From NCBI RefSeq assembly GCF_021398735.1, contig NZ_CP090349.1:3677001-3741000 (forward strand): a stretch of 64,000 bases of DNA, in the 5' to 3' direction. The position numbers were made by a program, and so were the translations under genes. Positions within the stretch are counted from its first letter, which is position 1. Every line of letters starts with the position of its first letter. This DNA comes from Methylobacterium oryzae. Its GTDB lineage: Bacteria; Pseudomonadota; Alphaproteobacteria; Rhizobiales; Beijerinckiaceae. The notes beneath the pieces were generated by a model that made no database searches, had not been told where the DNA came from, and worked only from the letters and a program-made list of their open reading frames with translations. Shown in pieces: positions 9,129 to 17,017 of the stretch.

Positions 9129-10038
9129 GCGCGACATCGTCATCGGGGCGGACGGCTTCCTCGGGCGCAACCTCGTCCCGCGGCTCCGGGCCGAGGGCCG
9201 CGAGGTCGTCGAGATCGGTCGGGCGGCGGGTGACCTCTCCGAGTGGGCGAATGTCGAGCGGGCGCTGCGCGCGGCGCCGCCGGCCGGCCGGATCTTCCAC
9301 GTGGTGACCCGCCAGCGGACCGGCGCGGTGCAGTACGACATCCAGGGCGAACTCCTGGCAATCAACGCCCGGGTCCACCTAAACGTCCTCGAGGCGTGGC
9401 GCCTGTTCCAGCCGCAGGCCAAGCTCGTCTCCACGGGCTCGTCCTGCACCTATCCGGAATCGCCGGAGCCGCTCCCCGAGGCCCGGTTCGGGCAGGGACC
9501 CACGCACCCCTCGGTGATCGGCTACGGGCTCGCCAAGCAGGTCCTGGCAACAGGCTCGGCGGCCTACGCGCACCAGTACGGCCTGAGCTTCCTGCACTGC
9601 GTGCTGGCGACCCTGTACGGGCCGCACGACAACAAGGCCTCCGACCGCAGCCACTTCGTCGGCGCCCTGCTCGACAGGGCCGTGCGGGAGAAGGCGGCGG
9701 GCGCATTACAATTTGAAGTATGGGGCAACCCGCGGACTGTCCGCGAAATACTCCACGTTGAAGACCAGATAAAAGCGATCCTGGCGGCAGAACGGCAGTT
9801 CAATAATGAAATACTAAACTGCGCCGCGAACAAGCCCATCACTGTTGGAGAGGTAGCACGGACGGCGCTGGCTGCTTTGAAGTGGAAAGTCCCAATAAAG
9901 ACTTCGCTTGATAGTTTCCAGGGGGCGGCCACTAAGGTGATAGATTCATCCCGCTTTTTGAACAAAACGGGATGGCGACCGAAAATCGATCTGAAATCTG
10001 GACTTCGACAACTGTTAGCGAGGGAGTATCAAATATGA
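9115..10038 (+). CDS. NAD-dependent epimerase, GDP-L-fucose-synthase-like SDR; composition switches mid-gene
   Basis: 307 residues from ATG 9115, which lies inside the end of the previous gene. Motifs are IVIGADGFLGRNL at the N-terminus and YGLAKQVLATG for the catalytic Tyr/Lys. Overall layout resembles GDP-fucose synthase/reductase-epimerases. The first two thirds are GC-rich like the upstream genes. From about 9,705 the third-position base choice abruptly becomes AT-rich (codons such as TTA, ATA, AAA) while the frame stays open and protein-like. This suggests that recombination replaced the 3' third. A second short frame starts at its stop codon (ATGA). Confidence 0.83.
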   Translation: MPGPERDIVIGADGFLGRNLVPRLRAEGREVVEIGRAAGDLSEWANVERALRAAPPAGRIFHVVTRQRTGAVQYDIQGELLAINARVHLNVLEAWRLFQPQAKLVSTGSSCTYPESPEPLPEARFGQGPTHPSVIGYGLAKQVLATGSAAYAHQYGLSFLHCVLATLYGPHDNKASDRSHFVGALLDRAVREKAAGALQFEVWGNPRTVREILHVEDQIKAILAAERQFNNEILNCAANKPITVGEVARTALAALKWKVPIKTSLDSFQGAATKVIDSSRFLNKTGWRPKIDLKSGLRQLLAREYQI

Positions 10039-10079
10039 CGGATTATGACCGTTGGGAAAACCCCTATAATAGTAGCTAA
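10035..10079 (+). pseudogene. 14-codon remnant of a coupled downstream gene
   Basis: An ATG overlaps the epimerase stop as ATGA, the usual arrangement for a translationally coupled gene. It reads MTDYDRWENPYNSS and then hits TAA. The Trp/Asn/Pro/Tyr-rich start looks like a protein N-terminus rather than random sequence. Nothing downstream in any frame continues it convincingly. It is most simply the stump of a gene lost when the island formed; chance is the alternative. Confidence 0.35.
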
Positions 10080-10350
10080 TCGAGTTCCAAGAACTAAAAT
10101 AATGAGCTTGATCGTCACCGAAGACTGGTACTATTAAAAGACTTGGCAGCTCCCATCGACGAAAATGTACGCGGACAGCGATCCCGCCTCAACGGACGCG
10201 GTTGCAACAACCCCGGAAAAATGCCACCTCGTCGCACCCGAATCCTATGGCAAAGCGTGGGCGAGGTCAGACGTCCCAATGTCCGCCCATTGAGTTAGTA
10301 TTTACGACTTCACACAGCTTAGTCAATTATCAAGAAGCGCGAGCGAGCAG
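10080..10350. other. gene-free stretch before the island genes
   Basis: Together with the 14-codon stump this is a gap of about 310 bases between an operon end and the methyltransferase gene at 10,351. Composition is mixed: AT-rich at both ends and GC-rich in the middle. I see no complete gene, RNA or clear hairpin. The AT-rich last 60 bases probably hold the promoter of the following gene, but no confident boxes can be named. Confidence 0.4.
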
Positions 10351-11907
10351 ATGCAAGACATCACTATGGTAGAAACGGATTTCGACCGCGACGAGCCTGC
10401 TGCGCTATTCGAATGGACGGTAGTAGAACCGTTGTTTCAATTGCCTCATAGTTTGGTCCCGACAGCTTGGGCCGGTCATATACCATTTTTATTTTCGCTA
10501 ATCAAGATCGACCGTCCAAGGACATTCGTCGAGCTCGGCGTCTTTAATGGCGCTAGCATGATTGCAGCATGCAGTGCGGCCGGGAACTACAATACCGACA
10601 CGGTTTGTTATGGCATTGATACATGGCAGGGGGATGAGCATGCCGGCCTATACGAGGGAGATAAAATCTATGCCGACCTAACAAAGACTTTGGCGGAGAT
10701 TTATCCACCCGCGCGCTTGCTCCGCGGCACCTTTGAAAGCCAATTAGGTCGGTTCAAAGATGGAACAATCGACCTTTTACATATTGACGGGCTGCATACG
10801 TATAGCGCGGTAAAACAAGATTTTGATAGCTGGCTGCCTAAAATGTCAGACCGGGGGATTGTACTATTCCACGACACATGCGTGCGTGAGCGCGAGTTTG
10901 GGGTTTGGAAATTATGGGAAGAATTGAGCGTCCAATATCCCTCAATGGAATTTTATCATAGTTTTGGACTAGGTGTTCTTTTTGTTGGAAATAAACTCAG
11001 TCAAACCACGAAAAGATTGGTTGATTTGTGGACTAATAACGATTCTTTTCGAGAGTTTTTTCGATGCACCTGTGAGCATGTCGGGGCAATACTGCCAAAC
11101 CGAGTGCAGGATCGCGTAAATACCGAATTGTTACATGAAGCCAGGGCGCAGATCGCTCGCGAGCAAGCTCATCAAATATGGCTGAACCGCAACTGGCTGC
11201 ATGCTCAGGAAGAAGCCGAGTGTGAACGGAACAACTCCAAGAAGGAAATTGAACGCATAAATAGTCACGCCTACGACAATCAAATTTCTCTTTGGCGTGA
11301 GATCAGGAAAACACGCCAAGTCAACGCCAGAAGAGCAATTGCTGTCGCAAATAAAAACAGCCCCTTCCTCATAAATCTACCAAGAAGGCGGCAGTCAAAG
11401 CACTCGGATGCCCCCCTTATTGTAAGTCAAACAGGTCTTTTTGACGAAAGTTTTTACAAAAATGAATACTCGGATGTACGCGACAGCGGCGTCAACGCAC
11501 TCGAGCACTTCATTCAACATGGCGTCAGGGAAGGCAGGTGGCCGAACGAATTTTTCGATACAATATGGTACATCTCAGAATACATGAATTATGACAACGT
11601 CGGAATGAATCCATTAATTCATTACTGCAACGAATGGAAGGGAATGAATGTCAATCCGAATCCATACTTCTCAGTGCGTTCGTATCTCGAATGGAATCCT
11701 GACGTCGCAGCCTCGGGTGAAGAGCCGTGCCAACATTTTCTGCGGCTGGGAGGTCGAGAAGGACGCATGACGGATTTCTCGACACCTTTCTATACCATAA
11801 GGCCAGAAGCCTTGGATCAAATGAACAAAGTTGAAGCGCTTCGTCATGCGCTAAAGGTGGACCGAAATATCGATAGGACGATCGAAAATAAGATAAGCAG
11901 GAGCTGA
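10351..11907 (+). CDS. SAM-dependent methyltransferase fused to three FD-FY/NPDV repeats
   Basis: 518 residues in three parts. Residues about 35-230 are a class I methyltransferase of the CmcI/cephalosporin-hydroxylase-like type: TFVELGVFNGASMI for SAM, DLLHIDGLHTY, and GIVLFHDTC. Residues about 260-335 are a charged helical linker likely to form a coiled coil. From about 353 to 500 come three copies of the repeat seen across this window: GLFDESFYKNEYSDV...HFIQHGVREGRWPN, then FFDTIWYISEY...NPLIHYC, then YFSVRSYLEWNPDVAASG. It is AT-rich compared with the flanks and begins the run of island genes. It probably methylates a glycan residue, with the repeats as a targeting or docking part. That last point is inference. 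Confidence 0.85.
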   Translation: MQDITMVETDFDRDEPAALFEWTVVEPLFQLPHSLVPTAWAGHIPFLFSLIKIDRPRTFVELGVFNGASMIAACSAAGNYNTDTVCYGIDTWQGDEHAGLYEGDKIYADLTKTLAEIYPPARLLRGTFESQLGRFKDGTIDLLHIDGLHTYSAVKQDFDSWLPKMSDRGIVLFHDTCVREREFGVWKLWEELSVQYPSMEFYHSFGLGVLFVGNKLSQTTKRLVDLWTNNDSFREFFRCTCEHVGAILPNRVQDRVNTELLHEARAQIAREQAHQIWLNRNWLHAQEEAECERNNSKKEIERINSHAYDNQISLWREIRKTRQVNARRAIAVANKNSPFLINLPRRRQSKHSDAPLIVSQTGLFDESFYKNEYSDVRDSGVNALEHFIQHGVREGRWPNEFFDTIWYISEYMNYDNVGMNPLIHYCNEWKGMNVNPNPYFSVRSYLEWNPDVAASGEEPCQHFLRLGGREGRMTDFSTPFYTIRPEALDQMNKVEALRHALKVDRNIDRTIENKISRS

Positions 11908-11909
11908 CG

Positions 11910-12836
11910 TTGATCGTGCCGAAGCCTTTCCCAAGCGCCAGTAAGGCGCGAAAGCCAAAAGTGGCTTGTCTTGGGCATGACATCTATTTTGAGAATCACT
12001 ACTGCGAAAAGTCGACTGAGAAATACGATGTCGGGTGGTTTTCTTTTGATCACTTTTCCGGTAGTTATTATAAAGAACTCACGAAGTTTCGCCCAGATGT
12101 TACACTCGTATTTAGGCCAGAGCTACATGATGGAGTTGATGTCAAATCAATTCCGGGTCTGAAAATAGGATTCTCCACAGAGCCTATGCCTAAAATAGCT
12201 AACGGAGCTATACAGCGATCGTCAGAAACCGACAGACGGATGCGGATGCTTGAGCACCTTAACTTTCAAGCATTCGACGCGGTATATCATTACGACCAGA
12301 ATAGCTCATCATTCGCCCAAAGCTTGGGCCTGAGATTTTCAGGATTTCATCGAATACCTATCAACACAGATTTATTTCACCCTTTTAATAAGCCACCGGC
12401 GAACTGGGATGTGGTCTTTGTTGGAAAGGCGACCCCAAGAAGAATCGAGATACTCCAAATCTTAAAGAGTTACAATCTAACATTTTTATGGATAGAGCAC
12501 GGCATTTCTGGCAAATCACTAGCAGAGGTGTTTAGACGTTCGAAGTGCATATTAAATATACATGCAGACGATATTACAGCGCTCGAGCCTCGTGTCTATC
12601 TTGCGGCAGCCTGTGGGGTCCCTGTTTTATCTGATCCATACGGCAACGAAACATTCCCGATGGACGACTACGTTCGGGTCATGAACATGACTGATCTATC
12701 CGTGTCGGCAATCCAGTCCACGATTTCAGAGATTGGTGCGGCAACAAAGAATCAGTCGCCGACGCGATTATCACATAAGCTGCGTATGATGAGCACGGAG
12801 CACTTTGTAGGCCGTCTCATCAACAAATTCACTTAA
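11910..12836 (+). CDS. glycosyltransferase, GT4-like C-terminal fold
   Basis: 308 residues. The C-terminal half matches the Glyco_trans_1_2 type: WDVVFVGKATPRRIEIL, then SKCILNIHADDITALEPRVYLAAACGVPVLSDP with the conserved Glu of retaining GT-B enzymes. The final part resembles CgeB-like/spore-maturation glycosyltransferases. The start is TTG at 11910, only 2 bases after the preceding stop, with AGGAG eight bases upstream; no ATG fits better. It is shorter than classical GT4 proteins and lacks a full N-terminal Rossmann domain. Donor and acceptor are unknown. It sits between two methyltransferase genes. Confidence 0.78.
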   Translation: MIVPKPFPSASKARKPKVACLGHDIYFENHYCEKSTEKYDVGWFSFDHFSGSYYKELTKFRPDVTLVFRPELHDGVDVKSIPGLKIGFSTEPMPKIANGAIQRSSETDRRMRMLEHLNFQAFDAVYHYDQNSSSFAQSLGLRFSGFHRIPINTDLFHPFNKPPANWDVVFVGKATPRRIEILQILKSYNLTFLWIEHGISGKSLAEVFRRSKCILNIHADDITALEPRVYLAAACGVPVLSDPYGNETFPMDDYVRVMNMTDLSVSAIQSTISEIGAATKNQSPTRLSHKLRMMSTEHFVGRLINKFT

Positions 12837-12850
12837 GGCGGGGATGCAAC

Positions 12851-14383
12851 ATGCAAAACTCGGATTTATTTTTGCCTTCTTGGTATGAGCGTCGAGTTGC
12901 CGTCGATTATTACGACGACCGGATTGGCGAAAATCTTTTACTTAGACATCAGCCTGAAATCTACGGATTTGCGGAGTATCTCTCACGCAAGGACGGTAGA
13001 TCTACTATAATCGACCTTGGCTGCGGGACAGGTAATAAGATTAAATCCAATGTTTATTCGAAGATTATAGGCGTAGATCAAGGAGTCAATTTGGATGCAT
13101 TCAAAAGGAGACATAAAACTGCAAGGGCCGTCGAAGGCGATTTAGAGGTCTGTGACTTTCCATGGCCGGCTGATTTGGCATGGAATGAAGTGGTCGTTGT
13201 GTGCGCCGATGTTATCGAGCATTTGATCGACCCCACCTGTTTGCTCGCCGAACTTGCGAAGCTGACAAATGCCGGGGCCGTAGTTTTACTTTCCTCCCCT
13301 GATCGCGACAGAGTCTACGGAGGGCAAAATGTGTCTCCCCCTGCAAATCCTTGTCACGTACAGGAATGGACATTAAAAGAACTTTGCCAGCTCATAAAAT
13401 CGAGCGACGTGCCAGTTTCATTTAGTGGCTATACGATTTCTGATAATATGATTAGAAGAAAAGCAACAAGTCTAATCATATCCGACGGTAGAGCGGTGCC
13501 GGAAGCCTTCGGCCCTGAAACTGTAGGCCAGGAACGGCCAGTCGCAATAATTGCGGCTTATAACGACGAGGATGTCATATACCAAGTCTGTCAACACTAT
13601 ATTAAGAATGACGTTGATCTACATCTCATCGATAATTGGTCAGAAGACGACACGTATGTATTGATGAGAAATATACTAAAGCAATATCCCGGCCGAGTGA
13701 AACTAGAACGGTTTCCTGTCGAAGGACCCGCCGAAGAATATCGATGGGTTGAAATCCTTAATCGAAAGGCGGCAATCGCAGCTGCTTATGAGGGGCGCTG
13801 GGTTCTGCATATCGACAGCGATGAAATCCGCGTATCGCCTTGGCACGATCTTTCACTGAGAGCTGCACTCGAATACATCGAAAGTCATGGTTTTAATTGT
13901 ATCGATCACTGTGTGATCAACTTTAAGCCTACTAAGAACGGTTTTGATCAGCACAAAAACTTAAATTTGCATTTCCGTCATTTCGAATTCGGGCGACATC
14001 CTGCGCATTTCCTGCAGCGGCGGGGGTGGATCCAACCTAAAGACATTATAAATTTATCGAATTCCGGCGGGCATTTCGCCGATTTTGATGGAGCAAGACA
14101 ATATCCGTATAGATTCCCTCTCTTTCACTATCCAATCCGATCACAAAAACATGGGGAGCAGAAAATTTTCAGGGATAGGCAGCTCAGGTACTCGCGATCC
14201 GAACAGGCAGAGCGCGGGTGGCACAACCACTACGACTCGATTCTTCGAAGCGAGGTATTTATAGCTCTTCCGGAGCTGCTGGAAAAATTTACCGAAGAAG
14301 GATTTTATGAAAATTTTATCGTTGAGATTTTATCAGACGTTGTTCTGCAGCGTCGAAACGGCTCCCTCGTCGCCGCAGACTGA
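12851..14383 (+). CDS. methyltransferase-glycosyltransferase fusion
   Basis: 510 residues with two catalytic domains. Residues about 45-190 are a class I SAM methyltransferase (TIIDLGCGTGNKI, then VVCADVIEHLIDP, and LLSSPDRDRVYGG). Residues about 225-460 are a GT2-type transferase of the Glyco_tranf_2_4 kind: VAIIAAYNDEDVIYQ, a metal-binding VLHIDSDEIR, and HFRHFEFGRHPAHFL further on. The combination suggests coupled addition and methylation of one sugar. Methyl caps often terminate bacterial polysaccharide chains, so a chain-end role is possible but inferred. AT-rich, like its neighbours. Confidence 0.85.
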   Translation: MQNSDLFLPSWYERRVAVDYYDDRIGENLLLRHQPEIYGFAEYLSRKDGRSTIIDLGCGTGNKIKSNVYSKIIGVDQGVNLDAFKRRHKTARAVEGDLEVCDFPWPADLAWNEVVVVCADVIEHLIDPTCLLAELAKLTNAGAVVLLSSPDRDRVYGGQNVSPPANPCHVQEWTLKELCQLIKSSDVPVSFSGYTISDNMIRRKATSLIISDGRAVPEAFGPETVGQERPVAIIAAYNDEDVIYQVCQHYIKNDVDLHLIDNWSEDDTYVLMRNILKQYPGRVKLERFPVEGPAEEYRWVEILNRKAAIAAAYEGRWVLHIDSDEIRVSPWHDLSLRAALEYIESHGFNCIDHCVINFKPTKNGFDQHKNLNLHFRHFEFGRHPAHFLQRRGWIQPKDIINLSNSGGHFADFDGARQYPYRFPLFHYPIRSQKHGEQKIFRDRQLRYSRSEQAERGWHNHYDSILRSEVFIALPELLEKFTEEGFYENFIVEILSDVVLQRRNGSLVAAD

Positions 14384-14421
14384 TGGAGTGTTCATAATAT
14401 AGCAGGCCGAATTGTACAAAA

Positions 14422-15090
14422 ATGCACCTCCGCGCCTCAATACTAATGTCTTCTTCAAGGGTGTCTGTGCTCAAGATACCAATGATGACCTCCAATGCGA
14501 TACCGCTTGCGATTTACGGCCAGCACACCATTGATCTGATCGCCTGGTTTTATCTGGGCTTTGAGGACGGTTCAAAGACGGGACCAAGTTGTATATTGAT
14601 TTTGACTAGCGACACTGAAGTAGACAGACGAGTTGGATCGAAGCTAATCTTTAAGACGCATATTTGCAATTTCGAAGTTCTCATCGAGGCCAGCATGAAT
14701 GTATTAACGTTTGATGAAGGCAACGCTATTGCCACAGCTTTGATCACGGCCGTTTCGAGATTCAATAGCGATAGCCTTATGCCTATTTTCGCCGAGCTTA
14801 CTTCCTCATTCGACTCGATCATTGGCGACAGTGCGCTGCGCGTCCGCTCAATAATTGCCGGCAATCAATTAACTTTTCTAGATTGGATCAATTTCGTTCC
14901 GCAATTTGTCGTAGCGCGAACGTTGAATGGTTATCAATGTTTTGCAGTCAAGAAAATCACCTTTGAAATGAGAAAAATGATCTCGAACGCCGAAATTCAA
15001 CTGAATATGTCAGATGTCATGCTACATCAAGGTTTTATTGTTGTAGGCGGCGGTACATTTATCGCCGCAATTCCGTTAAGGAGTACGTAA
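14422..15090 (+). CDS. hypothetical island protein
   Basis: 222 residues, no family recognised. It lies 4 bases before a glycosyltransferase gene and shares the AT-rich codon use of the island, which supports it being real. The sequence alternates hydrophobic and polar residues (LILTSDTEVDRRVGSK, ITFEMRKMISNAEIQL) and has no signal peptide or clear membrane span. This pattern suggests a beta-rich fold. It could be a detached carbohydrate-binding module like the C-terminal extension of the next protein. That is speculation; function unknown. Confidence 0.6.
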   Translation: MHLRASILMSSSRVSVLKIPMMTSNAIPLAIYGQHTIDLIAWFYLGFEDGSKTGPSCILILTSDTEVDRRVGSKLIFKTHICNFEVLIEASMNVLTFDEGNAIATALITAVSRFNSDSLMPIFAELTSSFDSIIGDSALRVRSIIAGNQLTFLDWINFVPQFVVARTLNGYQCFAVKKITFEMRKMISNAEIQLNMSDVMLHQGFIVVGGGTFIAAIPLRST

Positions 15091-15094
15091 ATCT

Positions 15095-16993
15095 ATGGAG
15101 ACGTGCGGCCGTCCTGTCGTTTTAGTATTGGCACCTATGCCTGCTGCACCGGTTAACGCCGGAAATCGCCGCCGCCTGCTCGGAATTTGCGAGAGCTTAA
15201 CTCGAGGCGGATATGACGTCGATTTCGCCTACTACGAGCACGAAGACCAAATATACCGAAGATTCGGACAGGAGCCCCCGACCGACGCGATCGAGATGGC
15301 GAAGCTGTTCCGGAAAACTTTTTCTATTCCGTCACCGACACTCATTCATCTGAAGACTTGGTCTGGCGCATTTTCCATTGACGAATGGTGTCCGGACGAG
15401 GTTGTGAATTTTGTAGAATGGTACTTCCGAACGCATCCAAACACTTGTGCTATAATTGTCAACTATGTATTCCTGTCGCGATCACTCGAAGTGGTTCCCG
15501 AGGGGGTGACGCGAGTAATCGACACTCACGATCGCTTTGCTGATCGCAATCGCCAATATTGGCCATTCAAAAGTGAGCCAAATTTTTTCTATACAAGTCG
15601 TCAGTGCGAGGCCGTTGGGCTGTCCCGAGCAGATATCGTTCTCGCAATCCAGTCCGAAGAAGCTGATTATTTTCGTTCGATTTCTGATAGACATGTCGTG
15701 CTCTTACCACCGCGATTTCCGGAAGCCCGTCAATTCCAAGACTGCGAGCAAATCAGAACAATCGGTTTCCTGGGGCACGGCAACGACCCTAATCTATTCT
15801 CGATAAGCAAATTTGCGCATGCGTGGGCAGAAAAGTGGCAAAATGGGTTTCCGCAATTGATCATTGCAGGCGAGATCTGTAAAAGTTTGAATGGTTTTGA
15901 ATCACCTGGTGTACATCTTCTGGGATACGTCGAGGACATAGCTTCATTTTACGATAAAGTTGACGTTGTAGTTGCCCCGATCCTGATGGGAAGTGGCCTT
16001 AAAATGAAGGTAGCTGAGGCTCTCGCCATGGGTCGGCCAGTGATCGGGACTCGGATCGCCTTCGCAGGATTTGACGCAGTCCATTCTGCTCATCGACTCA
16101 ACGGAACGAGTGATGCGGTTGCAGCCGTAAAAGAGTTGTCCCACGACAGTAACAAACTGCGTACGTTAGTAGAAGCAAGTTCGCAGTTGCTATCAAGGTA
16201 TAACGTGATTGCAGCTAAGTGTGAAACTGCGTTTATATCTCTTATGCCACGCGTGCCGTCCCCCAGTTCCTCCGGGACGGATTCCGATCTGGCCCAGTTT
16301 CGTCAAGAATGGTATGACTTGAAATACAGTACCGTCATAGAAGCAGATTCTCTTCGCGCGCGGCAATCTATAGGTAGCGGAAAGGATGTACTTATAGCTA
16401 CTGAGAAAGTTTCATCCGAAGCGGCGCTGATTTCTGGATATCGTCCAAATCGGCGCCGATGGTACGCGGCTTCCCCACGGCGGACATCTGTGCGGGATCG
16501 GGCGGTTCCATCACTCGATATCGCCGGCGGCTCCTCGGTAAATTTTTCTCCAGAATGGGTCCGAGATCGAATTTTGTCACGCCAGGCTCGCGAGGAAATT
16601 ATCGGCTATTTTAGTAATGTTAAGTCAGATTGGCGCTCTCAGGCGCGATTGGTTGGAATTGGCGGCGTTCAGTTTACCGTTCTTGCCCTTGCTCCAAGCT
16701 TCCTAGTGGGACTTCAAAGTCCGACTTCCGCCTTCCTCGTTCGAGCAACCAATTCTGTGCGAGAAATTCGCCTGTCAAATGTTATCTCAACGGCTCGTCC
16801 CCTGCCGGTCGACTATAAGGTAGAGCGGCCAGATCTTCGGTTGATTCCCGTCGGATTGACTTTTTTGACGTCAACTTCAGACACAGCAGGCGATCTTTAT
16901 ATTCCTGACGAGGACCGAGTTCTTGAAGTTGGAGGATCTTCAATAATGTTACTTAGTGACTATCTGATCGGACGACTCACCATTGCCAATTGA
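15095..16993 (+). CDS. GT4-family glycosyltransferase with unknown C-terminal extension
   Basis: 632 residues. Residues 1-370 are a GT-B transferase. It opens with VLVLAPMPAAPVNAGNRRR (donor/acceptor loop), has DTHDRFADRN mid-domain and TIGFLGHGNDPN. The C-terminal nucleotide-binding part reads VVVAPILMGSGLKMKVAEALAMGRPVIGT with the catalytic-type GSGLK/EALA motif. Residues about 385-632 have no recognisable domain and look beta-rich. The extension is unusually long for a GT4 enzyme. It is followed 24 bases later by another glycosyltransferase gene. Sugar specificity unknown. Confidence 0.83.
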   Translation: METCGRPVVLVLAPMPAAPVNAGNRRRLLGICESLTRGGYDVDFAYYEHEDQIYRRFGQEPPTDAIEMAKLFRKTFSIPSPTLIHLKTWSGAFSIDEWCPDEVVNFVEWYFRTHPNTCAIIVNYVFLSRSLEVVPEGVTRVIDTHDRFADRNRQYWPFKSEPNFFYTSRQCEAVGLSRADIVLAIQSEEADYFRSISDRHVVLLPPRFPEARQFQDCEQIRTIGFLGHGNDPNLFSISKFAHAWAEKWQNGFPQLIIAGEICKSLNGFESPGVHLLGYVEDIASFYDKVDVVVAPILMGSGLKMKVAEALAMGRPVIGTRIAFAGFDAVHSAHRLNGTSDAVAAVKELSHDSNKLRTLVEASSQLLSRYNVIAAKCETAFISLMPRVPSPSSSGTDSDLAQFRQEWYDLKYSTVIEADSLRARQSIGSGKDVLIATEKVSSEAALISGYRPNRRRWYAASPRRTSVRDRAVPSLDIAGGSSVNFSPEWVRDRILSRQAREEIIGYFSNVKSDWRSQARLVGIGGVQFTVLALAPSFLVGLQSPTSAFLVRATNSVREIRLSNVISTARPLPVDYKVERPDLRLIPVGLTFLTSTSDTAGDLYIPDEDRVLEVGGSSIMLLSDYLIGRLTIAN

Positions 16994-17017
16994 CGTATCT
17001 TCATCGGTTCGGACATC

